NCBI GenBank assembly: GCA_028714735.1
Contig: JAQTLU010000001.1
Location: 310,001 to 374,000, forward strand
Origin: Gallionellaceae bacterium
GTDB lineage: Bacteria; Pseudomonadota; Gammaproteobacteria; Burkholderiales; Thiobacillaceae
Length of the DNA: 64,000 nucleotides
Direction of reading: 5' to 3'
Positions within the stretch are counted from its first letter, which is position 1; every line of letters starts with the position of its first letter. The position numbers and the translations under genes are program-made. Positions 27,560 through 38,485 of this stretch are shown piece after piece. The notes under the pieces were generated by a model. The model was given only the letters and a program-made list of their open reading frames with translations, had not been told where the DNA came from and did not search any database.

Positions 27560-28720
27560 ATGTCGAACCACGAACATTCCGCTCCCACCCCTCTGGGGGG
27601 CTCCCTGGTCACGTCGCTGACCAAGACCATGGCCTTGCTGATCGCCATCGCCGGCGTGATCCTGGTGGTCCGCCTGATTTTCGGCATCGGCTCGGTGACC
27701 AACGTCAACGATGGCTATACCTGGGGCGTCTGGGTGGTCTACGACGTCATGGTCGGTTCCGCCTTCGCCTGCGGCGGCTATTCCGTTGCCCTGCTGGTAT
27801 ACATCTTCAACAAGGGTGAGTATCACCCACTGGTCAGGCCGGCCCTGCTCGGCAGCCTGTTCGGCTACACCCTGGCCGGTGCCTCGGTGATCATCGACCT
27901 GGGCCGTTACTGGAACACCTGGCACATCTTCACGCCGGGCTGGGCCCAGATCAACTCGGTGATGTTCGAGGTGGCAACCTGCATCTCGCTGTACGTCGTC
28001 GTGATGTGGATCGAGTTCTCGCCGGTGTTCCTGGAGAAGCTCAACAAGAACGACATCAGGAAGAAGCTCGGCCGCTGGATGTTCCTGTTCATCGCCCTGG
28101 GCGCCCTGCTGCCCTCGATGCACCAGTCCTCGCTCGGCTCGATGCTGATCGTGCTGGGCACCCAGCTGAATCCGCTCTGGCAGACCATGCTGATACCCCT
28201 GCTGTACCTGATGACGGCAATCAGCGTCGGCTACGGCATCGTGATATTCGAGTCGACCATCTCGGCGATCGGCTTCAAGCGGCCGTTCGAGCTGGGCATC
28301 CTGTCCAAGCTGTCCAAGGTCATGTGGGGATTGATCGTGGCCTACCTGGTGGTGAGGGTGGTCGACCTCGTGGTGCGCGGTGCCATAGTCGAGGCCTTCA
28401 AGCCCAACGTCATGGCGCTGATGTTCTGGGTCGAAATGGCCTTCTTCATCGTGCCCGCCATCCTCCTGGCCAGCGCCGCCAACCGCCGTCGCCCGGACAA
28501 GCTGTTCCTGTCGGCCGTGTGCATGATGTCCGGCACCTTCATGCTGCGCATCAACAGCTACCTGGTCGGTTACGAGACCGGCGAGGGCTGGAATTATTTC
28601 CCGTCCCTGCCTGAAATGGGCCTGACCGTCGGTATCATCGCCATCGAAATCCTCGGCTATGTCGTCCTTGTCCGCCTGCTGCCCGTGCTGCCCAAGCACG
28701 AGGCCGCCGCCGTCAAATAA
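27560..28720 (+). CDS. hybB: Hydrogenase membrane subunit HybB (NrfD/PsrC-like)
   Basis: Integral membrane subunit that exchanges electrons with the quinone pool. The 386-residue product is mostly hydrophobic with about ten helices and shows HybB features: NDGYTWGVWVVYDVMVGSAF near the N-terminus, LDLGRYWN-like IIDLGRYWNTW and LPSMHQSSLGSM in the middle, and the RINSYLVGYETGEGWNYFPS segment near the C-terminus. It has no haem or iron-sulfur motif. Located between hybA (4 bases) and hybC (15 bases). Its presence, rather than a cytochrome b, marks a Hyb-type, quinone-linked hydrogenase. Confidence 0.95.
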   Translation: MSNHEHSAPTPLGGSLVTSLTKTMALLIAIAGVILVVRLIFGIGSVTNVNDGYTWGVWVVYDVMVGSAFACGGYSVALLVYIFNKGEYHPLVRPALLGSLFGYTLAGASVIIDLGRYWNTWHIFTPGWAQINSVMFEVATCISLYVVVMWIEFSPVFLEKLNKNDIRKKLGRWMFLFIALGALLPSMHQSSLGSMLIVLGTQLNPLWQTMLIPLLYLMTAISVGYGIVIFESTISAIGFKRPFELGILSKLSKVMWGLIVAYLVVRVVDLVVRGAIVEAFKPNVMALMFWVEMAFFIVPAILLASAANRRRPDKLFLSAVCMMSGTFMLRINSYLVGYETGEGWNYFPSLPEMGLTVGIIAIEILGYVVLVRLLPVLPKHEAAAVK

Positions 28721-28735
28721 ACCTGGAGCAGAAAA

Positions 28736-30472
28736 ATGAGCAAACGTATCACCATCGATCCCATCACCCGCATCGAGGGTCACCTGCGCATCGACTGCGA
28801 AATCGACGGCGGCAAGGTCAAGAAGGCCTGGGCCTCGGGCCAGATGTGGCGCGGCGTCGAACAGATCCTGCTCGGCCGCGACCCGCGCGACGCCTGGGCC
28901 ATCACCCAGCGCATCTGCGGCGTCTGCACCACCGTGCATGCGATCGCCTCGGTACGTGCGGTGGAAAACGCGCTCGACATGGAGATCCCGGTCAACGCGC
29001 AGTACATCCGCAACCTGATCATCCTGGCCCATGCGGTGCATGACCATATCGTCCACTTCTACCATCTGTCGGCCCTCGACTGGGTGGACGTGGTCTCGGC
29101 CCTCAAAGCCGACCCGGCGAAGACGGCCCAGCTGGCCGAATCCCTGTCGACCTGGAAGGGCAACAGCAGGCACGAATTCGCCGCCGTGAAGGATCGCCTG
29201 GCCGGATTCGTCGGCGGCGGCCAACTGGGCGTATTCGCCAACGGCTACTGGGGCCACCCGGCCATGAAGCTGACGCCCGAGGTGAACCTGCTCGCGGTCA
29301 GCCACTACCTGCAGGCCCTGGACATCCAGCGCAAGGCCAACAAGGTAGTCGCCATCCTCGGTTCCAAGACCCCGCACATCCAGAACGTCGCGGTCGGCGG
29401 CGTTGCCAACTCGATCAACCCGGACGGCCAGTCGGTGCTCAACGTCGAGCGCCTGATGGCGGTCAAGGGATGGATCGACGAACTGGCCGACTTCGTCCAC
29501 AACGTCTATCTGGTCGACGTCGCCGCGATCGGCGCCTTTTATGCCGATTGGACCGGCTATGGCGCCGGCATCATGGACTACCTGTCGGTGCCCGACCTGC
29601 CCCTGGACGGCAAGGGCACCCAGTTCGCCCTGCCCGGCGGCTACGTGCCCGGCGGCGATCTGACCAAGTTCAAGCCGATCACCCGCTTTGGCGACCCCTA
29701 CTTCAAGGACGGCGTCGAGGAGAGTTCCAAGCACGCCTGGTACAAGGGCAGCGGCCCCCTGCACCCGTTCAAGGGCGAGACCGATCCCGAATACACCGAC
29801 TTCCAGGACAACGGCAAGTACTCCTGGGTCAAGTCGCCCACCTTCCTCGGCAAGCCGGCCCAGGTCGGCCCGCTGGCACGTGTCCTCGCCATGGCCGCCG
29901 CCAAGCACGCGCCGACCCTGAAGTACCTGACCCAGGTGCTCGATACCGCCAGCACCGTGGCCGGGACCAAGATCCCGCTCGCCGCCGTGCATTCCACCAT
30001 CGGTCGCCACGCCGCCCGCGCGGTATCCTGCAGCGTCCAGGTCGACGAGTTGGACAACATGTGGCACCGCCTGGTCGACAACATCGGCAAGGGCGACGTG
30101 CACACCTTCAACAAGCCCGAATTTCCCAAGGGCGAGGTCGAAGGCGTCGGTTTCCACGAGGCCCCGCGCGGCGTGCTGAGCCACTGGGTGGTGATCGACA
30201 ACGGCAAGATCAAGAACTATCAGGCTGTCGTACCGACCACCTGGAACGCTGCCCCGCGCAACGAAAACGATCAGCCCGGCCCGTACGAAATGTCGCTGCT
30301 CAACAACCCCGTGGCCGACCCCGAGCGGCCCCTGGAAGTGCTGCGCACCGTGCACTCGTTCGACCCCTGCCTGGCCTGTGCGGTGCATGTGCTCGACGTC
30401 GACGGCAGCCAGAAATCGACGGTCCTTGCCGGCTGCTTCAGCCCGTCCAATCAGTGCGAGATCGGTTCCTGA
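28736..30472 (+). CDS. hybC: NiFe uptake hydrogenase large subunit (Hyb type)
   Basis: Catalytic subunit holding the Ni-Fe(CN)2CO centre that oxidises H2. In 578 residues the nickel ligands appear as RICGVC (C61, C64) and DPCLACAVH (C545, C548). Maturation proteases cut after the histidine of this last motif, H551, leaving a 27-residue propeptide here; about 15 is what I regard as usual. The extra length contains a CFSPSNQC segment. Other family marks: DPITRIEGHLRI, WRGVEQIL, GRHAARAVSC. An intrinsic terminator follows 34 bases after the stop, before the protease gene hybD. Confidence 0.97.
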   Translation: MSKRITIDPITRIEGHLRIDCEIDGGKVKKAWASGQMWRGVEQILLGRDPRDAWAITQRICGVCTTVHAIASVRAVENALDMEIPVNAQYIRNLIILAHAVHDHIVHFYHLSALDWVDVVSALKADPAKTAQLAESLSTWKGNSRHEFAAVKDRLAGFVGGGQLGVFANGYWGHPAMKLTPEVNLLAVSHYLQALDIQRKANKVVAILGSKTPHIQNVAVGGVANSINPDGQSVLNVERLMAVKGWIDELADFVHNVYLVDVAAIGAFYADWTGYGAGIMDYLSVPDLPLDGKGTQFALPGGYVPGGDLTKFKPITRFGDPYFKDGVEESSKHAWYKGSGPLHPFKGETDPEYTDFQDNGKYSWVKSPTFLGKPAQVGPLARVLAMAAAKHAPTLKYLTQVLDTASTVAGTKIPLAAVHSTIGRHAARAVSCSVQVDELDNMWHRLVDNIGKGDVHTFNKPEFPKGEVEGVGFHEAPRGVLSHWVVIDNGKIKNYQAVVPTTWNAAPRNENDQPGPYEMSLLNNPVADPERPLEVLRTVHSFDPCLACAVHVLDVDGSQKSTVLAGCFSPSNQCEIGS

Positions 30473-30506
30473 TTCCCCTCCTCAACCAGGAATGCGATCA
30501 TTGCGG

Positions 30507-30533
30507 CACCCGGCTTCGGCCGGGTGTTTTTTT
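30507..30533 (+). terminator. Rho-independent terminator between hybC and hybD
   Basis: CACCCGGC (30507-30514) and GCCGGGTG (30519-30526) form an 8-bp perfect stem over a TTCG tetraloop, followed by seven T residues. This is a textbook intrinsic terminator, yet it lies inside the expected hydrogenase operon, directly before hybD. Confidence 0.9.
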
Positions 30534-30553
30534 ATCTAAGGAAGCAAACAGCC

Positions 30554-31030
30554 ATGCGTATCGTAGTCTTAGGCGTCGGCAACATCCTGCTCACCGATGA
30601 AGGTGTCGGCGTCCGCGCCATCGAAGAACTCGGCCGGCGTTATCAACTGCCGCCGGAAGTCGAACTGATCGACGGCGGCACCTCGGCCATGGAACTGCTC
30701 GACGACCTCGCCAATTGCGACCTCCTGATCATTGCCGACTGCGTCCGTGCCGGCAAGGCACCCGGCGACCTGCTGCGGCTCAAGGACGAGGAGATCCCCG
30801 CCCTGTTCCGGACCAAGCTGTCGCCGCACCAGGTCGGCCTGCCCGATGTCCTCGCCACCCTGGTGATCACCCACGAAGCGCCTACCCACACCGTCCTGTT
30901 CGGGGTCGAGCCGGAAAGCCTGGCCACCAGCATGAGCCTGACACCCGTGGTCGGGGCCACCCTACCCCACCTGGTGGATGCCATCGCGCAGGAAATCATC
31001 GCCGCCGGGGTACCCATCACACCCTGCTGA
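30554..31030 (+). CDS. hybD: Hydrogenase maturation endopeptidase (HybD/HyaD type)
   Basis: Cytoplasmic protease that removes the C-terminal propeptide of the large subunit after nickel insertion. The 158-residue product starts MRIVVLGVGNILLTDEGVGV; the nickel-sensing residues of the family are visible as E16, D62 (IADCVRAG) and H92 (SPHQVG). AAGGAAG lies 9 bases before the chosen ATG; an earlier in-frame start falls inside the terminator and is rejected. It is separated from hybC by a strong intrinsic terminator, so expression needs readthrough or its own promoter. The deaminase gene follows after 14 bases. Confidence 0.94.
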   Translation: MRIVVLGVGNILLTDEGVGVRAIEELGRRYQLPPEVELIDGGTSAMELLDDLANCDLLIIADCVRAGKAPGDLLRLKDEEIPALFRTKLSPHQVGLPDVLATLVITHEAPTHTVLFGVEPESLATSMSLTPVVGATLPHLVDAIAQEIIAAGVPITPC

Positions 31031-31044
31031 CCTCCGTGCGCGCC

Positions 31045-31605
31045 ATGTCGAATGACTGCCTGCCCATAGGACTGCCCGACTGGGCGGCGGCATTCGACGA
31101 TCCCACCCTGGTGATCGCCGACGAAGAAACGCGCATGCGCCTTGCCGTCGACCTGGCCCGGGGCAACGTCGAACACGGCAGCGGCGGCCCCTTCGGCGCG
31201 GCCATCTTCAGCCTGGACGATGGCCACCTGATCGCGATCGGGGTCAACAGCGTAATGCGCCTGCACAGCTCGGTGCTGCATGCCGAGATGATGGCCATCC
31301 TGCGCGCCCAGCGGGCGCTCGGCAGCTACACCCTGAAACAGTCCGGCCATGCCCTGTACACCTCGTGCGAACCCTGCGCGATGTGCCTCGGCGGCGTACT
31401 CTGGAGCGGCCTGAACCGGCTGGTCTGCGGTGCCCCGGCGGCGGCGGCACGCACCATCGGCTTCGACGAAGGCCCGGTCTACCCGGACTCCTACCGCCAC
31501 CTGGAACAGGCCGGGATAGCGGTCAGGCGCGGCCTGCTGGCCGACGAGGCGAGCGCGGTCATCCGGTTGTACAGCGAGCGCGGCGGCGCCATCTACAACG
31601 GCTAG
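31045..31605 (+). CDS. Cytidine/deoxycytidylate deaminase-fold nucleoside deaminase
   Basis: Zinc hydrolytic deaminase of 186 residues. The zinc ligands and catalytic glutamate are clear: LHAEMMA (H79, E81) and EPCAMC (C111, C114). The PFGAAIF start of the fold and the GLNRLVCGA segment resemble guanine deaminase and TadA-like enzymes; the longer N-terminus favours a free nucleobase or nucleoside substrate over tRNA, but this is inference. It begins 14 bases after hybD, probably on the same transcript with no obvious functional tie. A GTG three codons upstream is an alternative start. Confidence 0.83.
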   Translation: MSNDCLPIGLPDWAAAFDDPTLVIADEETRMRLAVDLARGNVEHGSGGPFGAAIFSLDDGHLIAIGVNSVMRLHSSVLHAEMMAILRAQRALGSYTLKQSGHALYTSCEPCAMCLGGVLWSGLNRLVCGAPAAAARTIGFDEGPVYPDSYRHLEQAGIAVRRGLLADEASAVIRLYSERGGAIYNG

Positions 31606-31621
31606 CCGCAGCGCGGCCTGG

Positions 31622-32275
31622 TTATTGCCGCAGAGCGCGCCGGAAGCGATAACCCTTGTAGCCGATGATCACGCCATCCGGGGTGATCTGTTCCAGGCGG
31701 AAGCCGGGTGCGATGGCTTCGCCTTCATGCAGCAGCGTGCCGTTGATCATGACGATGCTGTCCTTGGCGGAGGCCGAATAACCATGCAGTGAAATCGTCA
31801 TTTCCGGAATCTCCCGCCGGATCGCGTCGGGCAGCTCGGACTGCGCCAGCGTGGCCGGAAGCGGGACGGGATCGGCCAGGGGCGGCTCGGCAGTAACCTG
31901 CGGGGGAGTATTGCTGGCCTGGACCGGCGGCGCGGGCAATGCCATGCTGGCGGCCGCGCCGACTGGGTCTGGCTTGGCGCTCGGCAATTCGGGGATGGGC
32001 ATGGCCGGCTGAACGCTTGCCGCGCTTGCCTGGACGGGTGCGCCGGGTGCCGCGGCGGCGGGCCTGGGTGCAGGTGCCACAGGTTCCGATTGCCATGGCC
32101 GCAGCCAGCCGATCAGGACCCCCGTGCAGACCAGCACGGTAGCGATCACGCCATTCAGGGAGATCGTCGGGCGATCAGGCGCCGTCTCCGTCGCCAGCGT
32201 CAGCCGGGTGATCGGTGTCGCGCCCTGCTGGCGCTGCAATTCGGATTTTCTGAGTGCGTCGAGGATGTACGACAT
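31622..32275 (-). CDS. gspB: Type II secretion accessory protein GspB
   Basis: Inner-membrane partner of GspA, thought to help place the secretin through the peptidoglycan. The 217-residue product begins MSYILDALRKSELQRQQG, the typical GspB N-terminus, has a transmembrane helix at about 41-58, a long Ala/Pro-rich periplasmic linker (60-150) and the conserved C-terminal T2SSB domain (ISLHGYSASAKDSIVMINGTLLHEGE, seen in pieces; then GVIIGYKGYRFRR). Two bases separate it from gspA. Core secretion genes are not in this window. Confidence 0.9.
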   Translation of the reverse strand: MSYILDALRKSELQRQQGATPITRLTLATETAPDRPTISLNGVIATVLVCTGVLIGWLRPWQSEPVAPAPRPAAAAPGAPVQASAASVQPAMPIPELPSAKPDPVGAAASMALPAPPVQASNTPPQVTAEPPLADPVPLPATLAQSELPDAIRREIPEMTISLHGYSASAKDSIVMINGTLLHEGEAIAPGFRLEQITPDGVIIGYKGYRFRRALRQ

Positions 32276-32277
32276 GT

Positions 32278-33864
32278 CTACTTCCCTGTCCCGGCAAGCC
32301 TGGGGCCGGTTTGATCGGTCACGCTGACCAGGCGGGTCAGGGTCTGGCTGCCGACGCAGCCGTCCGGGATCAGGCCCTGATCGAGCTGGAACTGCTTGAT
32401 CTCGCGCACCAGCGCATCATCGAAAACCGGGGGCGCCGTCGCGTCCCCCTTGCGGCCATGCATTTCGGCAACCCGGGCGCGCAGCCATGCGGCGGCAGGT
32501 CCGCGATCGCCGGGACGAAGGGTGCCCTGCACCGCCGGAGGCGCACGCCATAACAGGTCGTAACGACCGGCCCAGTACGTCGCCAGGGACTTCAAGGCAA
32601 TCGTTCGGGTCTTGCCGCCGACGGACAGGGTGGCGGAATCGGACGCCAGCGCCACCAGGGTGGCATCGAATGCCTGGCCTTGCCGGTCAAGCAGGCGCAA
32701 TACGGCCGGGCGATTCAACCGGCGCAGTTCATCCAGGCCGCCGCGTCCGCTGCGACAGCGCAAGCCTTGGGCTGCAGCCTGCTGGCAGAAATCGCTCCCT
32801 TTATAATCCGCCCCCCAGGCCCGGAACAAGGCGGCGTACGCCATCGCTTCGCTGTTCGAACGCAGTACATCGGCCGGCCATTCGAGACTTTCCAATAGGG
32901 CGGCGGGGCTCGTCGCGGCCACGTGCGGAATTGCCGCTTCGCTGGCGAACGGCACTTGGCGATAGACGGCCCAGGCCAGCGCGCCACTGGCCAACAGCAG
33001 CAGGCCGGCGGCGAATGCCTGCCGGATGCCCGGGCGCCACGAACCCGGAGGTCCGATGGCTTCGCGTGCCGCCCGCGCAAGGGTGGCGCGGTCGACCCGT
33101 TCCTTGCCTTCGACATAGGCACCCAGCAACGCCCGGTCGCAGACGATGTTGATGATGCGGGGGATACCGCCGCTCAGTCGAAAGACCTGACCGACCACCG
33201 AGGACGGGAACAGCGGCCGTTGTGTCCCGGCGACCTCGAGACGATGGCGGATGTAGGCGGCGACCTCGGTCCGGGTCAACGGCCCGAGGTGGTAACGCGC
33301 GACGATGCGTTGCGCGAGCTGGCGCAATTCCGGGCGCGCCAGCATCGCTGCCAGCTCCGGCTGACCGAGCAGGATGATCCGCAGCAGCTTGCGTTCGCTG
33401 GTTTCCAGATTGGTCAGCAGGCGCATCTGTTCCAGTACGTCGGCAGACAGGTTCTGCGCCTCGTCGATGATCAGGACCGCGTGCCGACCTCGGGCATGGA
33501 GGTCGAGCAGATGCGCGTTGATCCGGTCGACGAAGACCTTGTTGCTGGTGTTGTCGGGAGGAACGCCGATGCCGAATTCGACGCAAAGGGTCGTGAGCAA
33601 TTCCTCGACAGTCAGCCGGGGGTTGAAGATGTAGGCGACGTCGCAGGTTTCCGGCAACTGTTCAAGCAGGCTGCGGCAAATCGTGGTCTTGCCCGTGCCC
33701 ACCTCGCCGGTGAGCAGCACGAAGCCGCCATCGCCATTGACGCCATAGATCAGATGAGCCAGTGCCTCCTGATGGCGTTGGCTCATGTAGAGATATCGCG
33801 GCGCCGGCGCAATGGTGAACGGCGGCTCGGCAAGGCCGAAGTAATCCAGATACATGGCAGTCAT
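32278..33864 (-). CDS. gspA: Type II secretion ATPase GspA (ExeA family) with peptidoglycan-binding domain
   Basis: AAA ATPase anchored in the inner membrane. From MTAMYLDYFGLAEPPF it is 528 residues: Walker A GEVGTGKT near 53-60, Walker B VLIIDEAQNL, the GGIPRIINIVCDRAL sensor-type motif, a transmembrane helix (AGLLLLASGALAWAV) near 285, a peptidase-C39-like periplasmic region and a C-terminal peptidoglycan-binding fold (REIKQFQLDQGLIPDGCVG). The start could equally be the ATG three codons later. With gspB it forms a two-gene unit; the divergent neighbour is a cytochrome c. Confidence 0.9.
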   Translation of the reverse strand: MTAMYLDYFGLAEPPFTIAPAPRYLYMSQRHQEALAHLIYGVNGDGGFVLLTGEVGTGKTTICRSLLEQLPETCDVAYIFNPRLTVEELLTTLCVEFGIGVPPDNTSNKVFVDRINAHLLDLHARGRHAVLIIDEAQNLSADVLEQMRLLTNLETSERKLLRIILLGQPELAAMLARPELRQLAQRIVARYHLGPLTRTEVAAYIRHRLEVAGTQRPLFPSSVVGQVFRLSGGIPRIINIVCDRALLGAYVEGKERVDRATLARAAREAIGPPGSWRPGIRQAFAAGLLLLASGALAWAVYRQVPFASEAAIPHVAATSPAALLESLEWPADVLRSNSEAMAYAALFRAWGADYKGSDFCQQAAAQGLRCRSGRGGLDELRRLNRPAVLRLLDRQGQAFDATLVALASDSATLSVGGKTRTIALKSLATYWAGRYDLLWRAPPAVQGTLRPGDRGPAAAWLRARVAEMHGRKGDATAPPVFDDALVREIKQFQLDQGLIPDGCVGSQTLTRLVSVTDQTGPRLAGTGK

Positions 33865-34130
33865 AGGGGCACAAGGTACGCATTTTTCACGAGGGCTTGT
33901 CAAGAACCGGGCGGGCCAGCCGGCGCCATTTTGTGCTGCGTCAATGACTGCATGGGCATTTTTTATCCGCAAATTGAATTCGTGCTATATCAGCCTTGTC
34001 CGCATGGCTGATCGCCCGGACCGCTGGTGTCAAATCGCTCAAACAGTGCCACGAAATGCGGCCGCACCGGCCAGCCTGCACAGATCCAAGGAGCGAAGCA
34101 CGCACTGCAAATTGCCAAAGGAGATGCGAG

Positions 34131-34439
34131 ATGACCAAGATGACCCTGCTTTTGCTGCTGAGTGGATGCCTGGTGTTCGCCGGCCCGGTACAGGCCGGCA
34201 ATGTCGAAGCCGGCAAGACCAAGTCCGAGGCCTGTACCGATTGTCACGGCGACGACGGCAAAGGGGACAAGGACACCCCAACCACCGCCGGCCTGTCTGT
34301 GGAGGAATTCACCAAGGCCATCAAGGAGTACCAATCGGGCGTGCGCACCAAGAGCAAGAAGATGACGAAGTCGGCAAACAAGCTCAGCGACGAAGACATT
34401 GCCGACCTGGCCGCTTATTACGCCACCTTGCCAAAATAG
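34131..34439 (+). CDS. Small periplasmic class I cytochrome c
   Basis: A 102-residue protein with a signal peptide (MTKMTLLLLLSGCLVFAG, cut after PVQA) and one haem c motif, EACTDCHGDDGKGD. The C-terminal part (LSDEDIADLAAYYATLPK) is typical of cytochrome c553/c4-type domains, and the methionine of KKMTKSANKLS is the likely distal ligand. AAAGGAGA precedes the ATG. It stands alone, divergent from gspA, and might shuttle electrons to the cbb3 oxidase; that link is inference. Confidence 0.9.
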   Translation: MTKMTLLLLLSGCLVFAGPVQAGNVEAGKTKSEACTDCHGDDGKGDKDTPTTAGLSVEEFTKAIKEYQSGVRTKSKKMTKSANKLSDEDIADLAAYYATLPK

Positions 34440-34548
34440 CCGGCACATCAGTCGTGCAGCTGCCGATTCTCTCGCCCGGACACGGGATGGCGAGTGGCGG
34501 CTTAAATGCCAATCTATCGGCTACCAAACAGCGGCTGGCTCATAAACC

Positions 34549-34575
34549 AAAAACGGCCTCCATCGCTGGAAGCCG
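34549..34575 (-). terminator. Intrinsic terminator after the tRNA (minus strand)
   Basis: On the minus strand a hairpin with 9-base arms (34567-34575 with 34554-34562, one mismatch, 4-base loop) is followed by five T residues. It lies just beyond the tRNA 3' end and probably ends the rpsU-yqeY-dnaG-rpoD-tRNA transcript. Confidence 0.75.
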
Positions 34576-34584
34576 CTCTGTTAC

Positions 34585-34661
34585 TGGTGGGCCCGCAGGG
34601 ACTTGAACCCTGGACCAAAGGATTATGAGTCCTCTGCTCTAACCAACTGAGCTACAGGCCC
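34585..34661 (-). tRNA. tRNA with CAT anticodon, probably tRNA-Ile2 (lysidine type)
   Basis: A 77-base tRNA with encoded CCA. The minus strand folds as acceptor GGGCCTG/CGGGCCC, D-arm AGCTCAGTTGGTTAGAGC, anticodon arm AGGACTCATAATCCT and T-arm CCAGGGTTCAAGTCCCTG. The anticodon is CAT, shared by tRNA-Met and by the tRNA-Ile that TilS converts to read AUA. C4-G69 and C5-G68, reported TilS determinants, are present, which favours tRNA-Ile2; elongator tRNA-Met is the alternative. It lies downstream of rpoD and before a terminator. Confidence 0.93.
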
Positions 34662-34663
34662 GA

Positions 34664-34683
34664 CGGGGCGGTTGCCCGCCCCG
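34664..34683 (-). terminator. Hairpin between rpoD and the tRNA
   Basis: CGGGGCGG (34664-34671) and CCGCCCCG (34676-34683) form an 8-bp perfect stem with a 4-base loop, 8 bases after the rpoD stop. It lacks a T-run, so it may mark a processing or partial termination point that separates rpoD mRNA from the tRNA. Confidence 0.5.
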
Positions 34684-34691
34684 TGGAAAGG

Positions 34692-36635
<1,944 letters not shown>

Positions 36636-36702
36636 CGCGTGTTTTTCTCCAAAACGGAGTTGCGCAAAAACCGTGCATTTTACACGATATGCCTCAATTT
36701 CC

Positions 36703-38436
36703 CTACCGGTCGGATTTGACCCCGCTCAACCGATCGAGTTTCTTCTCCTTCAGGGCCGCCATGTAGCTGGCCCTATCCTCGGGCGAGATGTCGCTCAACT
36801 TCCTGCCGGCGAAGGCATGGCCCTGCCGGCGGGTTGCCTGCTCGACCAGGGTCGCCCAGGCCCCCAGCAGATCGGCCTCGGAATCGTATTCATCGCCCCA
36901 CTCCAGCAGGCCGGCGGCTGCGCCCCGGACCAGGCCTTCCTCGGGCCGGTCCCGATAAAACTCCAGCAAGCCGCGCACATCGGCCAATTCGGGGTGCTCC
37001 CGCATCACCGCCATGATCCCCACCAACTGCACCACCTCGGGATCTTCGATGTCCGCCAGTTCCGGCAGGCTGCCGAGCCGCTCCGGCTTGTGCAACAGGG
37101 CCTGGAGCACGATACGAGCCGGCGAAGGCTGGCTCGGGCGCGCGCCCGCAGCCGGCCGCCGCGACTTTCCGTAGGCAGGCCGCCTTTCCTCGGGAGCGGC
37201 CAGGCCCGACAGGGTGGCCAGACGCTGACGCAGGCTCCTTGCCAGCAAGGGCGCCTTGGCCATCTGGTTGAGATAGGGCTCGACCAGCTTGATCAGGCGC
37301 ACCTTGCCCTCGGGCGTGGTCGGCTCGGCCTTGGCCGACATTTCGTCGAACAGGAAGTCGGACAGCGGCCTGGCCTCGTCGCACAACCTCTCGAAGGCAT
37401 CGTGCCCGGCCGCCCGCACGTAGCTGTCCGGATCCTCGCCCTGGGGCAGGAACAGGAAGGTCGCGCGCTTGCCGTCGGGCAGTTGCGGCAGCGAGTTTTC
37501 CAGCGCCCGCCAGGCCGCCTTGCGACCGGCGGCATCGCCGTCGAAAGCGAATACGACATCGTCGACCAGCTTGAACAACTTGGTGACGTGTTCCGGCGTG
37601 ATCGCCGTGCCCAGGGTCGCCAGGGCGTTGTTGACGCCGTGCTGGGCCAGCATCACCACGTCCATGTAGCCTTCCACCACCACCGCCCGGCCGGCCTGCT
37701 GGATGCCGCGCCGGTTCTCGAACAGGCCGTACAGTTCGCGGCCCTTGTGGAACAGCGGGGTTTCCGGTGAATTGAGGTATTTCGGCTCGCCCTGGCCGAT
37801 CACCCGGCCGCCGAAGGCGATCACCCGGCCGCGCTCGCTGCGGATCGGGAACATCACCCGGTCGCGGAAACGGTCATAGCGCTTGCCTTCGTTGACGATC
37901 ACCAGGCCGGCTTCTTCCAGGGCCGAGTCCTGGTAGTCGGCCACGGCCGCCGTCAGGCCCTGCCATTCATCCAGGGCGTAACCGAGTCCGAACGAGGCCG
38001 CGGTCTTGCCTTCCAGGCCGCGGCCCTTGAGGTAGTCGACCGCCTTGGCGCTGGTCTTGAGCTGGTTCTTGTAGTATTGCGCCGCCGCTTCCATGACCTC
38101 GACCAGACGGTCACGCCGGCCGTCTTCGGGCCGGGCCGCCTGGCCGTCGTCCGGCACGGTCATGCCATTGCGCTCGGCCAGTTCCTTGACCGCCTCGACG
38201 AAGCCCATGCCGGCATGTTCCATCAGGAAGGAGATCGCGGTGCCATGGGCGCCGCAGCCGAAGCAATGGTAGAACTGCTTGGTCGGGCTGACCGTGAACG
38301 ACGGCGTCTTCTCGCCGTGGAAGGGGCAGCAGGCCATGTAATTGGCCCCCTTCTTCTTGAGCGGGACGTAGCGGTCGATCACCTCGACGACATCGACGCG
38401 GTCGAGCAACTGATGGATGAAGTCCTGGGGGATCAT
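36703..38436 (-). CDS. dnaG: DNA primase DnaG
   Basis: Synthesises RNA primers for replication. In 577 residues: N-terminal zinc ribbon (C37, H40, C58, C61 within [12 protein letters not shown] and HCFGCGAHG), the RNA polymerase core with the toprim motif [11 protein letters not shown] and [14 protein letters not shown], and a C-terminal helicase-binding region after a Pro/Arg-rich linker. It follows yqeY by 49 bases and precedes rpoD, the classic rpsU-dnaG-rpoD arrangement. Confidence 0.97.
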   Translation of the reverse strand: MIPQDFIHQLLDRVDVVEVIDRYVPLKKKGANYMACCPFHGEKTPSFTVSPTKQFYHCFGCGAHGTAISFLMEHAGMGFVEAVKELAERNGMTVPDDGQAARPEDGRRDRLVEVMEAAAQYYKNQLKTSAKAVDYLKGRGLEGKTAASFGLGYALDEWQGLTAAVADYQDSALEEAGLVIVNEGKRYDRFRDRVMFPIRSERGRVIAFGGRVIGQGEPKYLNSPETPLFHKGRELYGLFENRRGIQQAGRAVVVEGYMDVVMLAQHGVNNALATLGTAITPEHVTKLFKLVDDVVFAFDGDAAGRKAAWRALENSLPQLPDGKRATFLFLPQGEDPDSYVRAAGHDAFERLCDEARPLSDFLFDEMSAKAEPTTPEGKVRLIKLVEPYLNQMAKAPLLARSLRQRLATLSGLAAPEERRPAYGKSRRPAAGARPSQPSPARIVLQALLHKPERLGSLPELADIEDPEVVQLVGIMAVMREHPELADVRGLLEFYRDRPEEGLVRGAAAGLLEWGDEYDSEADLLGAWATLVEQATRRQGHAFAGRKLSDISPEDRASYMAALKEKKLDRLSGVKSDR

Positions 38437-38485
38437 GACCCAAGAAAGTTAGGGGAGACCCCTGGAATATTAGGAGACGCGGCGA

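Noticed and set aside
27476-30388. Very long open frame on the minus strand opposite hybB and hybC
   Set aside because: The frame has no ribosome site or family motif and its composition (Gly, Asp, His, Gln, Val runs) is that of an antisense shadow of GC-rich coding sequence. The plus-strand genes carry all diagnostic motifs.
34585-34661. tRNA as an integration site for a genomic island
   Set aside because: No integrase or repeated tRNA 3' fragment was seen in the window; the flanks are conserved housekeeping genes.
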